DNA of 28,909 bases from Clostridia bacterium (GTDB lineage Bacteria > Bacillota > Clostridia > Oscillospirales > QAMX01): the NCBI GenBank assembly GCA_024404415.1, contig JAKSPX010000002.1, forward strand, positions 1-28,909, in the 5' to 3' direction. Shown here piece by piece: positions 1 through 6,413 of this stretch (position 1 is the stretch's first letter; the number at the start of each line of letters is the position of its first letter). A program made the position numbers and the translations under genes. The notes under the pieces were generated by a model. That model worked only from the letters and a program-made list of their open reading frames with translations. It was not told where the DNA came from and ran no database searches.

Positions 1-1257
1 GTTCGTGTCGTCCAGCGCGAGGCGTGCGCCGCTCTTGAAGTTCGGGGAGACGGGGCGCAGGGCGTAGGTATCGGAGGACGGGTATGTGGAGGAAACGTCG
101 CGGAATTCCAACTCGAAATCGCGGTCGGCGCGCTTTTCGGTGGTGAGAGAGCCCTTGTACATGGTCTCCTCACGGTCAAGAAGCTCGAAAAGCGGCGTGA
201 GGAAGGTCGCGTTGGTGCGTAATAGGCCATAAGCGGAAACAAGGCCGTTGATGCCTTGGGAAAGCCCGGTGATGGCGGCGACGTACTGGGCGATGGAACC
301 GACGGGGTAAGCGCCCGCCCACGCCTTGAGGCAGACAAGCGCATAGGCAAGCCCGGTGAAGATCACCGCAAAGAGAGCGCCTACGCCGTGGAAAATGCCC
401 ATGGGTCCGCGCGCCAGACGGGCGATGGAACCGCGATATCCGAAGGCGCTTTGCGGGTCTTCCGGCTTGTAATTCGCCGCAGCCATACGGTCGAGGCGGT
501 AGATACGGAAATCGGCGGCGTAGACTTTCTGTAAAAGCGTGAAAAAGAAATACCCGAAGCTGTTGTTGCCCTTGCGGGAGGCGGCGGCCTGACGCGCCCA
601 GTAGCCGTCGGCAATGTTGTGGAAGACCGGGGAGAGGAAGGTCACAGCGCACATCAGAAGGAGAAGCCCTGATAAGATCCACGGGTTATTGAGCCACGCG
701 AGGCGGCTTCCCTCCGGGACCCTGAGGGTGAAAAAGGTGACGCTCAAAAGCAATGCGCCCGCTATGCGGAAGAGGTGGCGGATCAGATCAATGAAGCGAC
801 CGAAGGTCATGCCGATCCCCCAACCGTTCCAGTTCAGGTTGCCGTAGATCCGTTCGGCGAGGTCGCGCACTTCGTTATTATCCACGTCGGCGTAATCGAG
901 CGTCAGGAATTTGCGGTAGGGGATGTAAGAATAAAGATTCCACGCGACGGATTCGTATTTCCAGCTGATGATCGCGCCGGAAAGCGCTTGTAGAAAACCG
1001 CAGGCGGCGGTGACGGTGAGCGCCAGCAGGACGAGCCATTTGAGCCGGTCGGGATCCTGCGCTCCGGCAAGCTCGTTGACGATCTGCGCCGAGAAATAGG
1101 CGAGGACATAGGGAATGGCGCATTCCCAAAGCGAGCGAAGGGCGCTTATACCGAGAAAACCGGGGAATTCTTTGCGGATGATGCCCAGCACCCGGAGATT
1201 ATCGCGGAAGGTCCTGATAAAGCCCGGTTTGGGTTCTTTTTTGGTTTTGTTTTTCAA
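1..1257 (-). CDS. ABC exporter half-transporter (permease-ATPase), C-terminus beyond window edge
   Basis: The reading frame is open from a TTG at 1257 to the window edge and gives 419 residues. The first ~330 are hydrophobic with several membrane segments, as in a type I ABC exporter membrane domain. The last part (about residues 375-419) looks like the beginning of a nucleotide-binding domain and stops just before the expected Walker A. The TTG start is chosen because GGAGTG lies 7 bases upstream and no in-frame ATG fits. The gene follows a second half-transporter on the same strand, so the two probably form a heterodimeric exporter in the cytoplasmic membrane. The substrate is unknown. The residues at the extreme edge (LALDDTN) depart from the usual LALVGxN and may reflect poor sequence at the end. 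The ATPase motifs cannot be checked here. Confidence 0.85.
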   Translation of the reverse strand, partial: MKNKTKKEPKPGFIRTFRDNLRVLGIIRKEFPGFLGISALRSLWECAIPYVLAYFSAQIVNELAGAQDPDRLKWLVLLALTVTAACGFLQALSGAIISWKYESVAWNLYSYIPYRKFLTLDYADVDNNEVRDLAERIYGNLNWNGWGIGMTFGRFIDLIRHLFRIAGALLLSVTFFTLRVPEGSRLAWLNNPWILSGLLLLMCAVTFLSPVFHNIADGYWARQAAASRKGNNSFGYFFFTLLQKVYAADFRIYRLDRMAAANYKPEDPQSAFGYRGSIARLARGPMGIFHGVGALFAVIFTGLAYALVCLKAWAGAYPVGSIAQYVAAITGLSQGINGLVSAYGLLRTNATFLTPLFELLDREETMYKGSLTTEKRADRDFELEFRDVSSTYPSSDTYALRPVSPNFKSGARLALDDTN

Positions 1258-1304
1258 AGCTTTTCACTCCTTATATGGTTGCTCTTGAAGCAGCAGACGC
1301 CCTT

Positions 1305-1435
1305 GGCTCCCTTGAAAGGGGAGCCGGCAGCCGTAGGCTGACTGAGGGGTCATGTGGAGAAGTGTAAGGATGTCGGCCGAGTAAAGCCCCTCTGCCGCGC
1401 CCTGCGGGCGAGGCATCTCCCCTTTCAGGAGAGAC
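1305..1435. repeat. palindromic intergenic repeat with two related inverted arms
   Basis: The 224-base gap between the two ABC genes is mostly this element. The left arm (1305-1349) contains CTCCCTTGAAAGGGGAG, then a GCCGTAGGC-type motif, then GAGGGG. The right arm, read on the opposite strand (1435-1387), has the same order: CTCCTGAAAGGGGAG, then GCCCGCAGGGC, then GAGGGG. Each arm can form its own small hairpin, and the arms can pair with each other across a ~37-base centre. I recall similar sequence as a dispersed intergenic element in gut Clostridia, but that is memory and not checked here. The open frame across it (1264-1485, minus) is not a gene. Confidence 0.7.
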
Positions 1436-1481
1436 AAGTCCCGCTGCGGCGGGGAGAGGAGAAACGGGCAGACTTCACTCC

Positions 1482-3314
1482 TCACTCATTATAATACTGG
1501 CTCTGTACATCAAAGAGCTTCGCGTATTTTCCGCCCTTCTTCATCAGCTCGTCGTGCGAGCCTTCCTCGGCGATCACGCCGTCCTCCATATAGAGGATGC
1601 GGTCGCAGAAGCGGGTGGAGGCGAGACGGTGGGAAATGTAGACCGAGGTGCGTCCGGCGGTGAAAGCGTTGTATTTCTGGTAAATGTCGCTTTCGGCGAT
1701 GGGATCGAGCGCGGCGGTCGGCTCGTCGAGAATGATGATGGGCGCGTCTTTATAGAGCGCACGGGCGAGTAACAGTCTCTGCAATTCGCCGCCCGAAAGC
1801 TCCACGCCGTCCTCTTCCACCTCGCGGCCGATGGTGGTGTCCAGCCCATGGGGAAGCGTTTCGACCTTTTCCCAGAGACCTGCCATGCGGAGCGTTTTTT
1901 TCACTTTCGGGAGGTCGATCTCGCTTTCGACCATGCTCTGCGCCACAATATTCTTTACCGGGTAGCTGATGGCCCAGATGTCCTGAAAAACGGCGGTGAT
2001 GAGAGAATAATAGTCGTTGCGGTTATACTTGCGGATGTCCTCGCCGTTTAAGAACACCGTTCCCTCGGCCGGATCGGTCAGACCGCAGATGAGGCGGATG
2101 AGGGTGGTCTTGCCCGCGCCGTTGAGTCCGACGACGGCGATCTTTTCGCCCGGGTGCAGGGTGAGGTTTAAGTCATGAATGGTGTCGTGGTCAGCTCCGG
2201 GGTAACGGTAAGAGACGTGCCGCAGCGCGATCTCGTATTTCCCGTCGGCGGCGGGAGAGAGCTTTTCGCCCTCTTCAAAGCGGAAGACCTCGGGGAAATC
2301 GAGGTATTCGCGGATGCGGGAAAGGCTGATGCTCTGGCGGTGGAGGGTGCCGAAGCCGTCTAAAATGCCGACCAGCCAGGTGGTGAATCCGCCGACAGCG
2401 GCGAAGTAGAGGAGAAATTCTGCGACGGTCAGTTCTCCCCGGAGGGTCAGGGCGATCAGGTAGGCGTATGCCGCGCCGTTGCGGATAAGCTCCAGAATGA
2501 GGCGCGCAGAAGCGGAAAGCAGCCTCTTTTGCTCGGCTTTCCGCGAAAAGGTTTGGATATCGCCGAGCTTCTTTCGAAAAAAGCCCTCGGCAAAGGGGCG
2601 CATACCGAAGATCAGAAGATCCTTGGCGTAAGCGCGCTCCGTGGGGAGGCGGAGTGCCCACCAAAGGCCGCGCCACGCGTTTTCTTCCTCTTCCTTGTGT
2701 TTCTCCCGCCATGTGTCGGCGGCGTGCGTTGCAAGGTAGGAGATCACCGCCGTCAGAGAGACGATGAGGATGAGGAGGAGATTCAATCGGGAGAGCACGG
2801 TGAGGTAGAGCGCAAAGCACAAAAGGTTTTCAAAGAGTCCGCGAAGCGTGTTCCAGATACCTTCCGCCGCGCCGGAATTGGAGCCGATGGCCTCTGTAAA
2901 AAGATCATAAAGTCCGGTGAAGCGCTTGTCGGAGGTGTTGGGGTAGGAGGTGGCATGCGTTTTGTGGCGAATGTCCTCAATGATATCGCCGCGGATGTCA
3001 ACGCGGGGGAAGAGGGTGTTGGCATCGAGGTAGTCCCGGAACCCCGCCGTGAGCATCAGCCCGAGGGTGAAAAGCGCAATGGTGAGGAAAAGCTCCGAAA
3101 GCGGCGCAGCGGAGGAGACCTTTTCCACGATCACCGGCGGCAGATAAAGGGAGAGCAGGTTGGTTCCGACGGTGCACAGCGTCAGAAATACGATCTGCCA
3201 CAGGACGACCGGCCGGAATTTCGCCGCCCGCCGGATCATCCAGAAGCTATTCTGGAACATATTGTAGCGGTGCCTGGAGGTTTTCTCGAGGGGAGCTTCA
3301 GGGGTGGTTTCCAA
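1482..3314 (-). CDS. ABC exporter half-transporter (permease-ATPase)
   Basis: About 610 residues: an N-terminal type I exporter membrane domain (roughly 20-320) followed by a nucleotide-binding domain. The ATPase motifs are complete: Walker A GLNGAGKTT, signature LSGGELQR, Walker B IIILDEPTAALD and H-loop YISHR. I place the start at TTG 3314, because AAGGA lies about 10 bases upstream. The GTG at 3323 almost touches that site and is less likely. Its partner half-transporter lies downstream on the same strand, separated by a palindromic repeat, so a heterodimeric exporter is likely. Such pairs often follow LytTR regulator/kinase genes and export peptides or give resistance, but the substrate cannot be read from sequence. 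Confidence 0.95.
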   Translation of the reverse strand: METTPEAPLEKTSRHRYNMFQNSFWMIRRAAKFRPVVLWQIVFLTLCTVGTNLLSLYLPPVIVEKVSSAAPLSELFLTIALFTLGLMLTAGFRDYLDANTLFPRVDIRGDIIEDIRHKTHATSYPNTSDKRFTGLYDLFTEAIGSNSGAAEGIWNTLRGLFENLLCFALYLTVLSRLNLLLILIVSLTAVISYLATHAADTWREKHKEEEENAWRGLWWALRLPTERAYAKDLLIFGMRPFAEGFFRKKLGDIQTFSRKAEQKRLLSASARLILELIRNGAAYAYLIALTLRGELTVAEFLLYFAAVGGFTTWLVGILDGFGTLHRQSISLSRIREYLDFPEVFRFEEGEKLSPAADGKYEIALRHVSYRYPGADHDTIHDLNLTLHPGEKIAVVGLNGAGKTTLIRLICGLTDPAEGTVFLNGEDIRKYNRNDYYSLITAVFQDIWAISYPVKNIVAQSMVESEIDLPKVKKTLRMAGLWEKVETLPHGLDTTIGREVEEDGVELSGGELQRLLLARALYKDAPIIILDEPTAALDPIAESDIYQKYNAFTAGRTSVYISHRLASTRFCDRILYMEDGVIAEEGSHDELMKKGGKYAKLFDVQSQYYNE

Positions 3315-3395
3315 AATGAACACGTCCTTTCTTATTACTCGGTTGAAAAACTGTGTTTTTCAACTGTCTTCTTGTGAGGACATCCTATCACAAAA

Positions 3396-3441
3396 TCCCC
3401 CGCGAAACACATTTCGGGGACGAAACGTCGTTTCCGGGGGA
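3396..3441. other. three-way-junction-like structured sequence, possible terminator
   Basis: An outer helix pairs TCCCCCG (3396-3402) with CGGGGGA (3435-3441). Inside it are two hairpins with no free bases beside the outer helix: CGAAA-CACA-TTTCG (3403-3416) and GAAAC-GTC-GTTTC (3422-3434), separated by five bases. Read on the minus strand it lies 34 bases after the ATPase gene stop, and the outer helix is followed by TTTTG, so it may be a branched terminator for that gene. The same strand also shows a tandem TTCGTCCCC...GAAA motif. The pairing is seen in the sequence; the role is inferred. Confidence 0.5.
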
Positions 3442-3474
3442 CGAATTGCAAAAGGGATGAATACTTGCTTACTT

Positions 3475-4770
3475 TTACTTCTCAAGGATATTTTTATCCA
3501 GCAGAAAATCGTAGATGTTGACGGTAAGAATACCGTTTTCGTCATAAGTTGCCGGCACAATATCCTTTGTTACAATGATTTTCTTGAATGAATCCTCGAT
3601 TTTTCGAAACGGACGCGCCTCCTGCTCTTTCTTTTCCATATCAGGAATGGAATAGGCCGATTGAATATAATACCGCTTTGAGCCGAGATTGCAGACAAAA
3701 TCCACTTCAAGCTGCTTTCTTGTGACCTTTCCTTCTTTGCTGCGCTCGGCAATCGGAACAACACCCACATCAACATGGAAACCCCGCATTTTCAATTCAT
3801 TGTAGATGACGTTTTCCATTGCGTGCGTCTGCTCAAACTGACGAAAATTGATTCGTGCGTTTCGAAGTCCCAGGTCGGAGAAGTAATACTTTTTCGGTGA
3901 TTCAATATATGCCTTGCCTTTAATGTCGTACCTGTGAGCGGATTCAATGAGAAATGCGTCTTCAAGGCATCGAAGATATTTGTTGACGGTAACGGTTGTG
4001 ATTTTGCTGTTTTTCATGGAGTGAAAAGCATTTTTTAACTTTTCCGGGTTGGTCAGGGAGCCGATTGCAGAGGATAAAATGTTTAAAAGATCCTCCAGTT
4101 CATCCTGCTTTTTCAACTTGTTGCGTTTGATAATATCGCGAATATATATCTCATCGAATAGATTCTGGAGAGTACGTGCCTTATCATTTTCATTTTGACG
4201 CAGGACAACAAGCGGGATACCGCCGTACATCATGTACTGCGTTAAGCCCTCGTATCTGTCACCGGGGAAAATCGACATAAATTCCGAAAAAGAAATCGGA
4301 TATAATCGTATCTCATCCCCCCGTCCGGCAAATTCTGTGACTATATCGCTGGAAAGAAATTTGGCATTGCTTCCGGTGACATACACATCCATGTTGTCCT
4401 TGCGCAGGTATCCGTTCAAGACGCTTTCAAAACAATCAAGCATTTGGACTTCATCGAGCAGGAGATAATACATATTCATATCTTTGATTTGCGAGCGGAT
4501 ATAAGCCATGAACTTATCGGGATCGACTTTTTTATTCTCACGTTCGAGCTGGATCAGGTTTTCCCCGATCATTGCCAGATCATCAGCGGAATCGAATGCA
4601 AATCGGATGATATGATTTTCATTGACACCTTCGGCAATCAGATGATGATAGAAGATCGTATTCAAGAGATAGGACTTGCCGCATCTGCGAATGCCGGTAA
4701 TCACTTTTATAAGCCCATTGCCTTTTCGGCTTATCAATGCAGAAAGATATGCGTCGCGTTTGATTTCCAT
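3475..4770 (-). CDS. AAA ATPase with C-terminal DUF4143 domain
   Basis: 431 residues from the ATG at 4770, chosen because GAGGTG sits 4 bases upstream; an in-frame ATG at 4782 would overlap that site. Walker A is GIRRCGKS (residues 26-33), Walker B is LLLDEV (103-108) and a sensor-like TGSN follows. The C-terminal part matches the DUF4143 domain, which is fused to this ATPase class in many bacteria. The family is common, multi-copy and mobile in gut genomes, and its function is not established. The gene is clearly more AT-rich than its neighbours and carries its own promoter, suggesting acquisition by transfer. It lies between a histidine kinase and an ABC transporter that would otherwise be adjacent. 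Confidence 0.92.
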   Translation of the reverse strand: MEIKRDAYLSALISRKGNGLIKVITGIRRCGKSYLLNTIFYHHLIAEGVNENHIIRFAFDSADDLAMIGENLIQLERENKKVDPDKFMAYIRSQIKDMNMYYLLLDEVQMLDCFESVLNGYLRKDNMDVYVTGSNAKFLSSDIVTEFAGRGDEIRLYPISFSEFMSIFPGDRYEGLTQYMMYGGIPLVVLRQNENDKARTLQNLFDEIYIRDIIKRNKLKKQDELEDLLNILSSAIGSLTNPEKLKNAFHSMKNSKITTVTVNKYLRCLEDAFLIESAHRYDIKGKAYIESPKKYYFSDLGLRNARINFRQFEQTHAMENVIYNELKMRGFHVDVGVVPIAERSKEGKVTRKQLEVDFVCNLGSKRYYIQSAYSIPDMEKKEQEARPFRKIEDSFKKIIVTKDIVPATYDENGILTVNIYDFLLDKNILEK

Positions 4771-4828
4771 ACAGCACCTCAAATGAAGATTTCTGCAACA
4801 AATAGCATGTTTCTATATTACGTGATCT

Positions 4829-4857
4829 ATACTATCATCCGTGATACCTTTTGTCAA
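4829..4857 (-). promoter_or_regulatory. sigma-A promoter of the AAA/DUF4143 ATPase gene
   Basis: On the minus strand TTGACA (4857-4852) is followed after 17 bases by TAGTAT (4834-4829). The -35 is perfect and the -10 matches four of six positions. Transcription would begin near 4822, about 52 bases before the ATG at 4770. Confidence 0.65.
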
Positions 4858-4863
4858 CACATA

Positions 4864-4903
4864 TACTATAGAAAACTGTAACATGTTGCGAATTTCTATA
4901 GTA
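4864..4903. promoter_or_regulatory. 40-bp symmetric dyad, operator-like
   Basis: TACTATAGAAA (4864-4874) and TTTCTATAGTA (4893-4903) are perfect 11-base inverted repeats. An 8-base palindrome, AACATGTT (4880-4887), sits exactly at their centre (4883.5). The dyad lies 6 bp upstream of the ATPase gene -35 and 15 bp past the end of the histidine kinase gene. It has no T-run, so it is not a normal terminator. A binding site for a dimeric or tetrameric repressor or activator is the simplest reading. Confidence 0.6.
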
Positions 4904-4918
4904 CAAATTGGCGCCTGC

Positions 4919-5587
4919 TCATTTTTCCGCCTGCGGCAGTAATATCTCGGTGGTGAAGGCGCCGTCCTCGCTTGCGCGGGAGAGATAGCCGCCGAGGCGG
5001 TCGACGATGGCGTCGATGCGCATAAGGCCGAGGCCGTGGCCCTCACCCTTGGTGGTCTTGAAGAGGTTCCCGATCTTAGTCTGCTTTTTCACAGCGGTGA
5101 GGTTGGTAAAGGAGATATAGAGCTGGGTATTTTTCATATCCATGTAGACGCGGATGCTGCGCTCGCCCTCCGGGAGGGAAAGGCTTGCCTCGATGGCGTT
5201 GTCAAAGAGGTTCCCGATGATGGAGCAGAGGTCGATCTCCGAGATGGCGAGCTTCACGGGGATGTGCGCGTCGGCCTTGACGGTGATGCCCTTGGACTGG
5301 GCGAGGGAGATCTTGCTGTTCAATATGGCGTCGGCCATGGCGTTGCCGGTCTTGATGACGGTGTCCACCGTCTGCAGGTCGGTCTCCAGCATATCGAGGT
5401 AATCGCGCAGGGAATCGAGGTTGCCCTCGGCGGCGAGCGCCTTCATGGTCTGGATGTGACTGCGGTAATCATGCCGCCAGCCGCGCATCTTTTTATACAT
5501 GGTGTCGACCTCGTGATAATGCGTTTCGAGGAGAGATGACTGATAGGCGGCGATGCGGCGGTCGATGAGGCGGGAATAGAACGACAT
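4919..5587 (-). CDS. GHKL-type sensor histidine kinase, short form without membrane sensor
   Basis: 222 residues. The conserved histidine is H39 in WRHDYRSH. The N box is GNLFDN (125-130) and the G box is GHGLGL (183-188), as in the kinases paired with LytTR regulators. The start at 5587 has AGAGGG 7 bases upstream, and that site overlaps the end of the regulator gene, so the two are translationally coupled. Typical family members carry about 200 residues of transmembrane sensor before the histidine. Here only ~38 residues precede it and none form a membrane helix. The kinase must therefore sense something in the cytoplasm, depend on a partner, or be a trimmed remnant. It would phosphorylate the adjacent regulator. 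Confidence 0.9.
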   Translation of the reverse strand: MSFYSRLIDRRIAAYQSSLLETHYHEVDTMYKKMRGWRHDYRSHIQTMKALAAEGNLDSLRDYLDMLETDLQTVDTVIKTGNAMADAILNSKISLAQSKGITVKADAHIPVKLAISEIDLCSIIGNLFDNAIEASLSLPEGERSIRVYMDMKNTQLYISFTNLTAVKKQTKIGNLFKTTKGEGHGLGLMRIDAIVDRLGGYLSRASEDGAFTTEILLPQAEK

Positions 5588-5591
5588 AGTT

Positions 5592-6290
5592 TCACCCTCT
5601 TTCGATGATGGCGCGGTTCAGGGTCTCGTAAGCGCCGCGGGGGAGCGGGAGCGTGATGCCGCCGCGCAGGGTGACGTCGGTCCGGGTGGTGCGGCGCACC
5701 GCGTCGAGATTCACGATCATGGCGCGCCCGACGCGGATGAAGCGCTCGTCAAGCTCATTTTCAAAGTCGCCGAGCGTTTTTTTGACGGTGTAGTCCTCAT
5801 GAGCGTGGACGGTGACGTAGTTTTGTTGCACGTCGAGGTAGGTGACGTCGTAAACAGGGATGCGCACCATTTCGCCGGAGAGCAGGAGAGTGAGGCAGCG
5901 CTCGTTTTTGGCAAGGTTTTCCGCCGCGCGGTCGAGCGTCTGGAAGAATTTTTCCTCCTTCACCGGCTTCATGAGGTAATGGAGTGCCGCGACCTCATAG
6001 CCTTCGGCAATGTAGTCGGAATAGCCGGTGATGAAGACGATCTCGACGGTCTTGTTCTCCTTGCGGAGCGCCTTGGCCATCTCCACACCGCTCATGCCCG
6101 GCATTTCCACGTCCAAAAGCAGAATGTCGAAGGTCTTTTCCTCGGCGTAACGGAAAAGGACAGCCTCCGCGGACGGAAAGATCTCATACGCTACGGCTTT
6201 TTCGCGTGCCGAAGCCCATTTCTCAAGAAGAGACGCGATAAACGCCGCGTCGCGTGGTGCGTCGTCGCAGATCGCAAGTCTGAGTGCCAT
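5592..6290 (-). CDS. LytTR-family response regulator
   Basis: 232 residues. The receiver domain (1-125) has the acidic pair D9/D10, phosphoacceptor D60 in LLLDVEMPG, a TG switch residue region near 88 and K108 in MKPV. The C-terminal LytTR DNA-binding domain covers about 140-232. The start is the ATG at 6290, with AGGAGG 7 bases upstream; the longer open frame above it lacks homology. The kinase gene follows after 4 bases. The divergent pepF gene shares the intergenic region. Expected targets are direct repeats upstream of its own operon or of the ABC exporter genes, which is inference. Confidence 0.95.
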   Translation of the reverse strand: MALRLAICDDAPRDAAFIASLLEKWASAREKAVAYEIFPSAEAVLFRYAEEKTFDILLLDVEMPGMSGVEMAKALRKENKTVEIVFITGYSDYIAEGYEVAALHYLMKPVKEEKFFQTLDRAAENLAKNERCLTLLLSGEMVRIPVYDVTYLDVQQNYVTVHAHEDYTVKKTLGDFENELDERFIRVGRAMIVNLDAVRRTTRTDVTLRGGITLPLPRGAYETLNRAIIERG

Positions 6291-6318
6291 CGTAAGACCT
6301 CCTTTTCCTCTTTTTTTC

Positions 6319-6347
6319 ATCATATCATAAAATTCCGCGCTCCGCAA
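6319..6347 (-). promoter_or_regulatory. possible promoter of the LytTR regulator/kinase operon
   Basis: Read on the minus strand, TTGCGG (6347-6342) is followed after 17 bases by TATGAT (6324-6319); a second overlapping TATGAT lies at 6329-6324. The -10 is good and the -35 weak, as expected for an activated promoter. It lies back to back with the pepF promoter. Confidence 0.4.
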
Positions 6348-6353
6348 GTCCGC

Positions 6354-6382
6354 TTGACAAGTGGAAAGTTATTCCATATAAT
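6354..6382 (+). promoter_or_regulatory. consensus sigma-A promoter of pepF
   Basis: TTGACA (6354-6359), a 17-base spacer and TATAAT (6377-6382) form an exact match to the housekeeping consensus. Transcription should start near 6389, about 25 bases before the ATG. This implies strong constitutive expression unless a repressor intervenes. Confidence 0.9.
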
Positions 6383-6413
6383 AATATCAATTCTAATGAA
6401 AAGAGGCACAACC

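Noticed and set aside
1..21. Degenerate P-loop start (LALDDTN) in the partial ABC gene
   Set aside because: It falls in the last 21 bases at the window edge, where sequence quality may be poor, and the rest of Walker A cannot be seen.
1264..1485. 73-residue open frame on the minus strand between the ABC genes
   Set aside because: It is a translation of the palindromic repeat; no ribosome site and no conserved domain.
3391..4910. Transposon with target-site duplication around the ATPase gene
   Set aside because: Only a weak ACAAA similarity is seen at the two edges, with no matching terminal inverted repeats and no transposase.
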